Translations under genes and position numbers: made by a program
The notes under the pieces: model-generated
The model's input: only the letters and a program-made list of their open reading frames with translations
What the model was told of the DNA's origin: nothing
Databases searched by the model: none
Shown here: positions 35,661 through 49,200 of the stretch, one piece after another
Layout: the number at the start of each line of letters is the position of its first letter
Numbering within the stretch: the stretch's first letter is position 1
Origin: Aptenodytes patagonicus
Lineage: Eukaryota; Chordata; Aves; Sphenisciformes; Spheniscidae
DNA: 64,000 bases
Direction of reading: 5' to 3'
Assembly (NCBI RefSeq): GCF_965638725.1
Contig: NC_134951.1
Location: forward strand, 2,418,001-2,482,000

Positions 35661-36362
35661 CATAGAATCATAGAATCATTAAGGTTGGAAAAGACCTCTA
35701 AGATCATCGAGTCCAACCATCAACCCAACACCACCATACCCACTAAACCATGTCCCTAAGCGCCTCATCTACACGTCTTTTAAATACCACCAGGGACGGT
35801 GACTCAACCACTTCCCTGGGCAGCCTGGTCCAATGTTTCACCACTCTTTCAGTAAAGACATTTTTCCTCACGTCCAATCTAAACCTCCCCTGGTGCAACT
35901 TGAGGCTGTTTCCTCTCGTCCTATCGCTTGTTCCTTGGGAGAAGAGACCGACCCCACCTCGCTACAACCTCCTTTCAGGTGGTTGTAGAGAGCGATGAGG
36001 TCTTCCCTCAGCCTCCTTTTCTCCAGGCTGAACAACCCCAGTTCCCTCAGCCGCTCCTCATCAGACTTGTTCTCCAGACCCCTCACCAGCTTCGTTGCCC
36101 TTCTCTGGACACGCTCCAGCACCTCAACGTCCTTCTTGTAGTGAGGGACCCAAAACTGAACACAGTGTTCGAGGTGCGGCCTCACCAGTGCCGAGTACAG
36201 GGGCACGATCACTTCCCTACTCCTGCTGGCCACACTATTGCTGATACAGGCCAGGATGCCATTGGCCTTCTTGGCCGCCTGGGCACACTGCCGGCTCATG
36301 TTCAGCCGGCTGTCGACCAACACCCCCAGGTCCTTTTCCGACAGGCAGTCCTTTTCCGACAT
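35661..36362 (-). mobile_element. CR1 LINE 3' end (about 700 bp) downstream of FBXO16
   Basis: Antisense copy of the same subfamily as 29725-30562. It begins with reversed 'agaatcatagaatcattaag' and holds a 164-codon ORF2 fragment (35868-36362), with a frameshift against the remaining 3' part. An 18-19-bp tandem duplication sits at the 5' truncation point near 36331-36360. Confidence 0.94.
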
Positions 36363-36685
36363 GGGGCAGTCCTAACACAAGTCAATGTGCAAAACTATAC
36401 TTTGGGGTGGAAATGCCTTTCTTTTGCTAGTTGCTGACCAGATAATCCTGGGAGCCCAAGAACTGATGGATCTAGGCAGTCTATCCCAGGCAGTGTAGAT
36501 ACAAATACTATTCATTACTTAAATGTTCTATAGTCCATACATACTCTTACACCTGCACCCCCATTCAATGATGTAAATCTCTTTTCAGCCAGAAGATCCT
36601 TGAAGTGATAGAATTATATTTCATCACAATTAATTCATTCTTACTCCTCTGTGCAAAAACTGCAGATTCCTCTCAACCTTGCAGC

Positions 36686-36691
36686 TTTATT
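36686..36691 (-). terminator. Candidate polyadenylation signal AATAAA for FBXO16
   Basis: On the minus strand an AATAAA lies about 310 bp beyond the FBXO16 stop codon at 37003-37001. It is the nearest canonical hexamer I noticed. It applies only if transcription ends here and not at a further exon. Confidence 0.3.
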
Positions 36692-37000
36692 TAAAAACTC
36701 TTGAACAAACTCTTATCCTGATTCTTCCCGTTACAGCTCTGTAACATCCCCAGGAGTTACAGCAGACACTAACAAGCTGTGCCCGTGCTCTGCCCTGAAA
36801 TGGCACAAAGTGGTGCAGCTGTGACTACAACAGGACCAAGATCAATCCAAGAAAAGCCAAAAGAGCAGCAAAGCGGGTTTGCAACCAGGTTGCTGAACTA
36901 TAAGGCTTCCAGGCAGCTTGGAGCACAGGCAGAGTGAGCTTGCAAAGGACGCAGACATACCCTACGTTGCAGAAAAAGCGAAAGGGAAGAGATCAAGCTC

Positions 37001-37210
37001 TTACGCTTGCCTAGCCTGCTCGATGGGGTCGTAGTTGTCGAGGTAGTTGAATCGGATGGTGTCTGTAGGATGCCTGTCTGATGAACGCCACGGTGGGAGC
37101 TCTTTTTTCTCCTTGCTTGTCCTCCTTCCTAGCACAGAAAGTTTTGCCTCTGGGACGTTGCTTCTTACTGGTTGCACATCAATAACTACAAACTCATCCT
37201 TTGAAGGAGT
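37001..37210 (-). CDS. FBXO16: FBXO16 last recognised coding exon, with stop or hidden donor
   Basis: Acceptor TATTAG|ACTCCT. It encodes 69 residues including [20 protein letters not shown] and [12 protein letters not shown], then TAA at 37003-37001. The bases CAAGC|GTAAGA at the stop make a good donor at 37004-37003. If it is used, the exon ends at 37005 and the basic C-terminal tail known from mammals could be on a further exon. I did not find such an exon. Confidence 0.88.
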   Translation of the reverse strand, partial: TPSKDEFVVIDVQPVRSNVPEAKLSVLGRRTSKEKKELPPWRSSDRHPTDTIRFNYLDNYDPIEQARQA

Positions 37211-40200
37211 CTAATAAGAGAGAAGAAAAGAAGAAAATAAATTTTAGCCTATAATGAAAGTGAGATTTATTTTGCCTAACTTTAGACTTCTGAGAATTGG
37301 GTATTAACTCAAAATTAGTCTCTCCAGACTCCATTATGGTCAGTGGACAAAAATAGGCACCCTGACAGTGCATGTCATCGCCCATGTCCCAAAATCTGTA
37401 TTAAGTTGAGCTGAACTGCTTTTGAGATGCTTTGGCTTCTCTCCATTGACTACGGAAAGAGCCTATGAGGGAGTTTGGTTAAAATTAGAGGGCTGAGTTT
37501 TGAATTCAGGGTGGAAGAAGCCCACCCTCACAGCCATGCAAACAAGGCATAGCATCAATGAATCTCAGGAGAAAGCAATGGCTACTGAGTAATGTTCCAC
37601 CTCCCCAAAATGACCCTGCCACTTTTGAAGAAGAGAGAAACAGACACCACCAAGGGCTATAACAGGCATAATGGGCGCTTTTTTTCCTTTCCACCAGGTA
37701 AACTGGCTCTGAAATGTCAGCAAGGGTAATGCTGTGTACCCCACCTCTGCTTATTGGATTGAGGCAAGCTATCATATGCTCTATAAACTGGGGAAAAAGG
37801 GAGGGGAACAGCCTTGAGTGCTGGAGAGGGAAATTCAGAGGATTGCTCCAGAACACCCAGAAAGGATAGCAGAGTGAGACCTTGGTGATTGCTTCTCCTA
37901 ACCAGTAGGATTTTCAGTTCCCCCTTACCAGGGATGGATGATGGGAAAGTAGAGCGCATGGCAACACATGAGTTTAGATTCTAATTTAAAATTATGTCGC
38001 TTCCATTTTACTAGCGGGAGATTACAGAAAGATAAAGAGGCAAAGGGGTTAGGCACCCGACCAGCCCAGTTTTCCCGCTGGCCCCGAACATCTCTAGAGG
38101 TGGTAGGTACGTACCTTTGGTCTCGTGATATGCAGCTCTTTCACCATCTCAATGTAATGTTTCTTCCAGATTCCTTGCTCAAAGGGGGTTGGAGAGAAGT
38201 TGATGTACCAGCCAAAACGTAGGCATTTCAGCATCCAGAGCTGATCCAGTTCAGACAGGTACTTCCAGTACCAGCTCACCTGTGAATGCCCAGTAAGTTG
38301 AAAACCTTGGGGTTTCAAGCATCCAAGATTGCAGCTAGAGACTTCTGTGCTGTGGATGTAATTCCCCTACGTCCTTAAACTAGTAAAATTCTTCAGCACT
38401 GTTTATGCTTCATTTAAACCTTTCGTTAAACCGTTTAAACCATTAAAGGTCTTCATGACATGCTCAGTGTCTAAGTGTTAGCTGATCTCCAGCACATGGT
38501 GAAATACTCCAAAAATCACGGGCCAAGAGAAAAAATTCCATCTTGTTTGGGGCAACTTCCTGCACTTCTACTCAATAAGCTTACAGTAGTTGGAATAAAC
38601 CCTTTTATTAGTTTCCACTGAGAAAAACAGCATCAATAAACTCCCCAAGTCTGATAGACCCGTTCTGAACATTTTCTTTCTACTCATGTTCTGCTGTCAT
38701 AGTCCATCACACAGTCACCTTGCGTGCAATGCTTCTTGCAGCTTAAGGACAAACATCATCTATCGGCGCTGCCATGCTTTTAATAGTAGCTATCCATGAT
38801 ATGACACGAGTAGCACTGTAAAGACCTTTCTTTCTAAGTAAGTAATTTCCTAACCCGTCTTCTCCCTGCCTGTGAATGAATAGTGTGAGTTGCGTCCACA
38901 TAAAACATGAAACGCTGGAGAAAGAACTAGAGCAAGCTTTAAACAAGCTGAGATTTTGATATATTCATAGTGTTATATGGAGTACTATTTTAGTGCAGTA
39001 ATAACATCACCAATATCTGAACTTACTCATTCAGAACTACTTTGGGCATCACCTCACAGCACTTTATCTCACGCAAACATATTTTTGGAGTCTTAGCCAC
39101 TGCGCTCAAAAGACTGAAGCCCTAGCCACTGTGCTCAAAAGCACATCTGTAACTTCTCTGCTGCTCCACATTCAACACTTTACCCTCAAGCATTTTAAAG
39201 GATCTGGTTTTCTTAAAGCGTCGTGTGCAGTTCTTTGCAACTAGCACAAGCCAATACTTTTCAAAGCAATTAATGGTTCTGCACACAGTGCAAGGTACTT
39301 TAAAAGAACATGATTTTCAGAAAGTACCAGGCCTTCATTTTGGGAAGAATCAGTCTTGTAAAGAGCCACATTTTAAATGCCTTAGAGCTGAGCATCTAAA
39401 ATTACTCTTCACTTTTGTAAATCTTGGCCAACCTGGCTTAATTTAGGATCTGTGAAAGTGTTGCATTCAGTCTTGTACAAGTGTCACTAAGCATTTGGCA
39501 CCAGGCTGCCAAGTCAGAAGACATCCTTGCATTACGAAGAACAGCACTGGTATGTCTTTGCTGAAAACTAGTGCCGTTTCCTTTTTTTTTAACTAGCTTG
39601 TCCTGACTTTCTGAACCTTAGGTATGTGTTGGCTTTTTTACCTGTGCACATCGACAGAGGCTCCGTGGGTCCAGGAAGGAAAAGATGTATAAAGACAGGA
39701 CTCTAGGAAGCCTTGTGGTAAAATCTAGAGCCTCGGTGGGAACTCGATCCTGTAGCTGCTTGGCACAGAATTTCTGCTGTGATGGGGAGCAGCGTTCCAA
39801 CATGTCCACCAGGATCCTCTGCCTCTGAGCATCTGTCCACTTGTCAAACTGAAAAAAGGAGTTTCAGGTTCTGAGAAACTGGAGATTCAGCTTCTTAAAA
39901 TAAAGCACACATTTAAGGCAAGGGAAAGTGCATAAGCAGCAGTCCCTGGTGACTCATTCAAGAGCAAAGCACATAGGAACTGGAAACAAATGGAGAGGCT
40001 ACATTAAAAGAAACTGAAGCCACATAACATATGATTTGTAATCCTCAAAGGATCCAGGATGGCCTAGCCCAGGACACACTCATGCTCACAAAACTCGTTG
40101 CTCCTGGGACCAGCTCCGAGACTTGGCTTCACTCATGGAAAGGAGGACACTCAGATGTGAGTTTACGGGATCAGGTCCCAAATGACGAGTTCACTGCTGA

Positions 40201-43200
40201 TTCCTCGTCTATCCTGACACTTCCATGGCCCCCCCTACTGCAATATTTGAGTGCCTCACAATTTGTAAAGTATTTATTCTCACAATCCCACTGCATAGGA
40301 GAGAAATCCCCACTACAGAGTAGCGGAGCAAAGAGGAACTAAATCAGCTGCTCATGTCTCACAAGGAAAATCTGCGGCACAGATCCAGCAGCACACTAGC
40401 AAAGATTTTTCACAGCATTTCGATGCTTATGACAGGTATCTAAAGGCGAGGATTAAAACGGCTGTGGGAAGAAATGAGCACTTAGGTAACCACACAAGCA
40501 TGTATCGCTTTGCTACGATGGCAACAACAACGCTGCACTGAGCGGAGTGGGACAGAGCTGTGTAAACAGGGTGGGAGCAACGGTGGCGGTTGCTGGTGTT
40601 TAACTTGTGTTGATAGCAGGGGATGGAAAGGGCCCTGTCAGCAGGAATCTCCTGGGAGGCGACTGACCTCATCGCCACAATCTCTGCAATCTGTCTCAAA
40701 ACCTGCAAGAGCAGTCCTGGCTGCGAGGGCAGCGCAGGGTGCCAGGAGGGAGGAAATGTCAGAGGACCACGGAGGCTGCAGGCAGGATCGGCAGGAATCC
40801 CCGGTGGGAACCGCAGGCAGCAGAACGGCACAGTTAAAGATGGCTTTCCAGAGGTGAAATACGGATTTCGGAGAAGTCCCACTTCATCCTCCTTCCTAGC
40901 ACAGCAAGAGCAGCCTCAGCCCAAACTCATCTTCTTTTCAAAGGGAAAACCGAACTGTTTGGGGAATTCCCCTGTTTGGGGAACGCTGCTTTTCCCTGTT
41001 TGTTTCTTTCTTTCTCACGCGTTGCCCATCCCCAAAACACGCACCCTGCTTTCACAGGACTGTCTTCCTGAAGCCAGCTTTCCACAGCTGACAACTTGCT
41101 CTCCACAGGTCAGATCACATCACATTCATTTTTGCATTTAACCTCAGGGGCATTTGAAGTCCTTCTTTAAATGTGACCCCCCCAAATTAAAAATAATAAG
41201 AAAAACCATGCATTTCTTCCAATATTTTTTTTTATTATCGTGGGTAAATGGTTTAATGTCCAATGTCCCTTTCCCTTTCAGAACAAAACAGACTAGAAAT
41301 TCAGATTATTTTTTTTCTCTGCTTCCCTCCGCCCCCCGAAATCTATGGTCAAGTGGAGGACTGGCAGAATAATAGTTTAAAATATACTGTGCAGATGAGA
41401 GGTAATTGAGAAGTAATTTCTTTCCAGATAACTTTAAAGAACTCTTTGTTTCTTTCTTTATTTTTACTTGGCTGTATTTAATTCCAGTACTGGAGAATGA
41501 ACTCTAAAAAGTAAATAGCTCTTCTCCTTCCTGCAAACACCTCTGCAAGACCTTCAAGAAGGTCAGCAAGAAGAAAGGGTGGAATTGGCATTCCTGAGAT
41601 CCCAGAGACAAAAAGCCAAATAGAAGAAAGCTCCCAAATGTCCGTGCCTCTTCAGACACAGACAGTGAATTAAGGAATACACCCTTTCCCTCCCTTCCCT
41701 GTTTTGCATATAACTTTCACCTCTAATGATGTTTAGCAGAGTACTAAGGAAAAACGGAAGCAGGACGTTTGGATTTGGGGCTTAGAAACAAGAATAAAAT
41801 CAGACAAAGGTGTACCAGAGGGGGACAGAGGAGGTTTTGCCTGTCCCCTTCTCGTCCTCAGCCAGATATGAAAGGCTTTCTCTGTCATATGGTGAAGGGG
41901 GAAAGCTTCTGCTGCACAGACTCCCCATTAATGATCGCAGCTATATCCTCTTCTCATTAAAACAATCCGCAATCACCCATTTGCAAAGATAAATTTCTCC
42001 CATATAAGTTCCAGAGACAAGGGGGTAACTGGCTTACTCTCTTCCACACCAAGAGATTAAGTGAACTAATCAAAGCAAATCTAGCTTCTCTTTAGAGGAG
42101 ACAGAATATTTGCTCTTATTTAACTCTTCCCATTCTGCCACAGGTTTTGCAATAAAGCAATTCCTTCCAGCATCCTCAGCCTGTGCTTACTCTGCAAGGG
42201 AAACTCCATTTAAATCAGCGCCACGCGGTCAAGAGCATGGGAACACACAGCTTCTTCTCCACTGCGTTCAGCAGCAGCCAAGTAGTTAAGTAGGCATAAT
42301 TTGTCTCTTTTCCAGTATTAACAAGCATGTCCCCATCCTACATTTGGCTGCCTTTCTCTACAGTTCCTCCCCTTGCATCTGATTACAGCAACCCAACCAG
42401 TTGGACCGGATTCCCCTTTTCAAGGTGCTGCACCTTCTCTATCCGCAGCTAGGAACACTTTTTCCCTTTTCTGTGCCTTTCCCGGAGCCCTGGTGAACAA
42501 TGTCTCCCCAGGGACTGTATGACATAAGGCTACGCTAGCAATGCAGAGTGCTCAGTCCCTGCTTCTGCGATCGGTTTACAATTAATCCATGAGTGCACAC
42601 ACACAAATAACGCAGCCTGGCAGTAAGGGGAGAGCCCAGGACCTCAGCGCCAAAGTACAGAGGCTCTGCTGCTTAACCTAAAGAGGCCCCTCTCTGCTGT
42701 AAGAGACAGGTTGTTTTACTGACTTGAACTAGCCACTGAAATGGGACATAATCCTCATCTCCAAACCAGCGTATGGACATGAGTTCACAGGGTTACAATC
42801 GCTCGCAGGCATCCCTGTGCTCTGCAAACGTAGGAACGAATTCACTAGTCAACGAGGCTCTTTGGCAGAATGGCTTGCAAGTAGATGGAGATGATTCATT
42901 TAGGGAGAATGAATTTTCCCCTCCCTCCCCAGCCATCTTCTCCCAGTCCTGATGAAGGGATTTGTTGGACACCCGGGTGAGAAGAGAAGGGATGAAGCAG
43001 ACAGGCACCTGATATCCATAAGATACACTAATCCACCCAACCAAATCCTAAATATCTCTGCTGCCAAGCAGCTCCGTGTCAGCAATTAGCAACTAGCCCC
43101 TAGGATCTGTTCAGTTTTGCTTTCACCACTGTAGTTAAACAACTAAACCTGAAGTTTTGCAAGAGGAGACTCCTGGGAAGACTGTTGAGGAAGGCAAGCC

Positions 43201-46200
43201 AGCAGCCTGGTGACAAGAAGCACCCCTGAGCAGGAGCCATTGCTCCTGCACCTTGGCACCGAGCATGGGGTCAGCTCCCGGGTAAAGAGGTGCCTATAGG
43301 TGGGGGTCTGCGGTGAGTAGGGATGGGGTTCAGCTGCCCAAACACCAGTGTCCTGTGTTGTGGGGTACCCTGCAAAGCCTGGAGCTGCCACTCCAAGGGT
43401 GACAGTTGTCTGCAAGTCCTGCATCATATCTGCCATGATAAGAGAGGCAGATAATGAGACCGAGAGGTAGATAATGCATATGTCCACACTGTCATCCTCT
43501 TACCCTTCAAAACAAGGTGGCTGGATCCAAACCGTGTATTTGGCATGGTTCCTGGCCCAGGCTAATGTCCAAATTGTGTCTGGAAGAGTGCTACCGGCCC
43601 AGGCCAAAATCGTGCCAGGGAGTGTGCTAACAATTTCAGAGTGTGGATGAGCAAGTTCCAGTACCTAGGAACACTCAGATGTGCTGTATAAATTACTAGC
43701 AGAAGATGTAGCCCACAGGGTGAGGCTGACTTGTCTACATCGCATTTGGCTATAACGGAAGCTGAGATGCTCAGCTCACCTGGAGACACTGAAGCTTAGG
43801 TGTCTTAATCTACAAGTTCAACCCCAGCTTCATTGTCAACTTATTAACCTGGGTGTCAGCATGACAGCGCTGAGCATTAAGGTAGAGCAAAATGCTTTTA
43901 TGTTTTCTAAATTAATGGGAGGAATTCTTGGCTCGCAGAACACGGCAGAAAGGGAGGCTGAGAGGCAGCACGTCAAGGCATCTGCCCTGAGTGCAATACA
44001 GAATAAAAGCAACTAGAATAAAACAGAAAAATTAACAGAGGGATGTTAACCCTTTCACAGTTTAACCATCAAAAGGGTTTCAACTGAAAGACAGCAGCAC
44101 AATTTCTCTTTTATGTGTATCTGGATAGTATTTGGGTAAAGGAGTCGGTGTGAAGGAAATTCATCACAAATGCCTCCAGCAGGATCAAAGCCTGCAAATA
44201 CTCATGCATGGGAACAGCCATGTAAGACAGGCAGTCTGCTGCCACTACACACCACCACCGCTTCCGCTCTGCGCAGCAATAATACTTTGCGGAGCTGAGC
44301 GCAATCTGAGATGGCCAAAAAATTGTAGAGGGTCCCATCACACGTCTCGGATACTGCAGGTGACAGCACAGCCAGTCCCATGCCTTTTGGGGCTGGCCAG
44401 CAGCACAGAAACAGAGAAATGAAATCCCTTCAGGTCAGCTAGTTCATTGTTTCTCAACCTGTGTTTTATGGACCACAACAGCCTGGGAGACATCAAAGAT
44501 ATTCTGCGGCACAATTGGAAAAAAATCACTAAATGAAAATGCACATACATAGTCCCTGAATGTATGTAAGTAAAATCAGGAAGAATAAAATAAACAATGA
44601 GCATCCAAAGTTTAATCTAATCTTTATTTGGCTGTAAAGGAAAACCACTGTGGCAATGCCGCACAAGGCAACCTGTTCTGCTTTCCCAGAAGGTTGGATG
44701 GTCCTTCAGCGTAAAAAGGTTGAGAAACACTGAACTAGTTCATCTCCTGCCACAAGGCAGGATCCACTCTACCTAAACCATTCCTGACAAGTGTTTGTCT
44801 AACCTGTTCTCAAAAGACTCCAGCAACTGAGATTCCACCCCTAACCCCTAGGCAAGCTATTCCCGCAGTGAATTATCTCTAGCATTGGATTTTGCTGGTG
44901 TCTAAATTGTGTCTCCATCATTGCAATTCAAGCCCATGATTTCTTGTCCTACCCAGTGTGAACACAGAGATCAGATCATTCCCTTCCTCTTTTTGGACAT
45001 CTTTTGTGTGTCATTGGAAAGATGTTTTTATGTCTTTTCTCCATCTTCCCTACAGTAAAGGGATTGTTTTCATATTTTCTGGACCTGAGACTGTTCTCAC
45101 ATATGACTTGTTCTCAGAGGTATCTCCAATTGGTCCTCAGCTTTCTCAAAATGCAGGGACCAGAACTGGGGATGGCTCTGCCTTTCAGACAGCCCTTTGG
45201 GATATTTCCCTGTATTACAATTATAAGACACTGTCAGCTGATATCCAGTTTGTGGTCCACCATAATTCCCAGCAATTTTTTACGCAGAACTGCGTACTTG
45301 GGTTTCCTCAGATCTGCAGTTTTTGTAAATGCCATTCTTACAGGCAGCACTTTTCCCTTGTCCTTATCAAACTGCAGATCATTTCATTGTGATTTCTAAT
45401 CTCCAGAGTTCATGAAATCCCTCTAAGCCTGGTATCATCTGCAGATGAGTATGTACTTTCCATTCCATCATCCAGATATTACTGAAAATGCTTAACAGTT
45501 CTGGACTTAGGACAGACTTCAGCCTCCCAGTTTCATAATAAAGCTTTTACAACTACACTGAATATGAGGTCCCAGCCACACAAACCCACCCTTCAGCAGT
45601 TTCATCTAGTCCATACTTCCTGAGAGCACTTTGAGAAGGTCATGTGAATCAATGTAAGCTCCTGCCCAGAGCACTGTGATTTCTTGACACAGTTTCTCTC
45701 AAACTCAGAGTGCTCTAGGCTCTGCATACCAGATATTACAATGCCACAGGCATGGAAGGGAGTTAAGAGCAGCTTTTGTGCTTTCTGCACCCTTTTCGTT
45801 GGTATGATGGATGACAGAAGCACAAGGAGAATTAGCTCTGAAGGGGCGTGATGAAAGCTATTGATCTAGTGTCATATGAAGGGTCAGAAATTTAACCTTT
45901 CAGAAGATGATTCAGCACTCTTATGTGTGTTTGGAGGAAGGTTGTTTTCAGATTTTGGCTCTTTCAAGTGGGGGTTCTAATGAAAACATTTTTGCCCTTT
46001 TGCCAGTATATCCCGTGGGCATTTTAAAACATCCAACAATTTTCAAGAGACGGCTTTTAGGTCTGTCAGTTACCGACTATCATGCTAACCGGTGTTTTTT
46101 GAACAATAATCATTCAGTTATTTTGTTTTCTTGGTGTCCGCGAAATTTCTTATTATCAAAATGCATGCATGTCAACAGGTTATGGAAAGCATATTTCCTA

Positions 46201-49200
46201 TAAAGATGAATAATCCTTATGAGCTTAAAATCAAAATACTTGTCTGTAAAGACCAGTTGATATGCAAAAAGTTTCCATGAGTGACCTATTAGGCATAAAG
46301 AATAAGCATCATAGTTCAAATACAGTTACTGTGCAAATACCCTTTATCAGAGAGTGCTGATAAGGAGCATCATTTCTATATTTCTGTTTAGCTTGTGTAT
46401 CATACATGACCACGTAACTGGTTCTTTGGTTCCATTTATAAAGATGTTCACAGGGCTCAACCATACAGTTACTACCAAGCCACAGTAATACGTTCAGCTG
46501 AATTCAGTCATTTATTGCAATGAAGTCCCTGAGTCTGTATTCCTGTTTGCGTAGGAGTCTGAGCAGATTACGGCTGCTTTCCCATAACGGCCTGTAAATG
46601 GATTTTGCCGTATAAAAGAGAAGCACAATGCAATATTTAAGGGGTGTGTTTAGGACTAGGTCAAATCTTGTGCCATTGCATGCTCTGCCATCACCTTCCT
46701 GGCTAGGTCAATTAAGAGTTGTATTCCTTTCAAGCAGCCAGCTATGACTCCCTTCATAGGCTATGGAAAGAAACAGGCATCTCTAGAGGGTTGATCTTTC
46801 ATCCTACATTGTGAGATGAATTATCCTCTGGAAGTACCGCTTTCTCTCTGTTGACTCCACAAGGAGCCTGTGATGACCAGACCAGCCAGGCTTAAATATT
46901 ATGTTTCAGACATACAATAGAAACCCCATCCCGAATACCTAACTTGCAGTCACTTGTGGTTGGGGCAGACAAGTCCTATCTCCTGTCTTTCTGTGCCTCA
47001 TTTTTTCATCTGCAAAACAGGGTGACAGTGCTTTCCTGTCTCATGTTGGAGCTGTGAAGATAATGACAGTAAGAATTGTGAGGTGCTTAATGATTACAGT
47101 ATTAGGAGCCATATGTGTGCACTTGGTAGATAACATGTCATTTATTACAGGTTTCAAAGACCTGCTAGCAGGCAATGGCAATACCTAAACATCCAGTATC
47201 TTCTTTGAAGACTTCACAGACTTTTCCCAGGGTTTCTTATCCCATTTTAGATCATTCTGATGATGGAATATGATTTCCCAAGTTCAGAACTTACAGAATG
47301 TGGGCACTGAAAGAATTTACACCTTTACCTTCCTCAAAAGTAGAGCAGTTACAGCTCACTTTCACATCAGGAAAATGAACCCCTTTTTCAAAATAGGATC
47401 GGTTTTACATTCCCATTATAGTAATCTCTTGATCCGTTCAGAAATCTAGCAGTATTTAAATATATATTTAAAGAGAAAAGTTTACCCATTTTCCAAGCAG
47501 GGCTCTTCTTTCTTCGAATACCTATAAAACATACGCACACAAATACAATTGAATATTTAAAGGGGATTCAGTATGTCCTAAGAAAAATACAGCTTGAAAA
47601 ACAATCTACAAAATATAAACAGAATCACTGAATGGAAGAGTTTGGAAGAAACCTGTGGAGATCTTTTAGTCCAAACTCCCTGCTAGGGTCAACTAAAGCA
47701 GGTTGCTCAGGGCCACGTCCAGATGGGTTTTGAATATCTTCTTGGATGGAGACTCCACAACCTCTGTCGCAACTTGTTAAAGTGTGTGACCACCCTCACA
47801 GTAAAAACATTTTTTCTTAAGTTTAAATGGAATTTCCTATATTTCAATTTGTGGCTATTGCCTCTTGTCTTTTCACTGGCTGCCACCAAGAAGAGTCTGG
47901 CTCTGTCGTCTTTACCCCCTCCCATCAGATATCTATACACATTGATAAGGTCCTCCATGAGCCTCTCTTCTTTAGGCTGAACAACCTCCGATCTCTCAAC
48001 CCTTTCCTATACATCAGATTCTCTAATTCCTTAACCATTTTTGCGGCCCTACACCAGCTTTGTTCCAGTAAGTCCATGTCTTTCTTGTACTGGGGAGCCC
48101 AGAAATGGACACAGCATTCCAGATCTGTCCTCACCAGTGCTGAGTAGAGGGGAAGGATCACCTCCCTTGACCTGCCACCTACACTCTTCCTAATGTAGCC
48201 CAGGACGATGGTGGCCTTCTTTGCTGGCTCGTGGTCAACTTGGTATTCACCAGGACCCTCAGGTCTTTCTCTCCCAAGCTGCTTTCCAGACAGTCAGTCC
48301 ATTTCTCCAGCCTGTCAAGGTCCCTCTTAATCACTGGAACAACCTGCTCAGGGATGTGGTAGAGTCCCCATCGCTGGAGGTTCTCAATACACAATTGGAC
48401 AGGAGGCTAGATAATCTCACCTAGGCTCCCTTTCCCACGAAAGATTGGACCAGATGATCTTTTCAGATCCCTTCCAACCTGGGCTGTTCTATGATTCTGT
48501 GATTTATGAGAGCACAAACATCTCGTCTATCAACTACTACTCCCAATTCTGTATCGTCTACAAACTTGCTGAGGGTGCAGTCTGCCCCATCATCCAAGTT
48601 GTTAATGAAGATTTTAAATGATCCTGGCCCCAGTGTCGACCCCTGGCATACTCCACTAGTGACTGGCCTCCAGCTGAACTTTGTGCTGCTGATCACAATC
48701 CTTTGAGGCCAGTAAGTCAGTCAGTTTTCAATCCACCTCACTCTCCATTCGTACTTCATCAGCTTGTCTGTGAGGATGTTATGGTAGACAGTATTGAAAG
48801 CCTTAATAAAGTCTGAAAATCAATTAGTTTTCCTAGACCTCTCTTCTCTCCAGGACTACAATGCATGTGATTCTTCCACATAGATCCCTGAAGAGGTCAA
48901 AGTCTGCTCTCCTGAAGTCAAGGGTTGTGATCCTGCTGTTTCTCTTGCTCTTTACTGTCAGTATCCTGAACTCCATCATTTCCTGGTCACTGCCGCCAAC
49001 ATTGTCCCCAACCAGTCCTTCCTTCTTTGTAAGTATGAGGTCCAGCAGAGCATCTTCCCTTGTTGGTTCCTTGATGACCTGTGTCAGGAAGTTATCATCA
49101 AGGCACTCCTGAAACCTCCTGGATTGCATGTGTCCTGCTGTGTTGCCCTTCCTTAAAGTTCCTCATGAGGACCAAGGCCTGTGAACATGAGGCTTCTTCC

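Larger units (their letters stand above)
39849..47485 (-). other. FBXO16 intron (7.6 kb) with relic transposons
   Basis: The intron carries the hAT MITE (44445-44732), an ancient CR1 (44741-45560) and a MIR-like fragment (46970-47112). 39.9-44.4 kb and 45.6-46.9 kb look unique; open frames there show no family resemblance. Confidence 0.7.
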
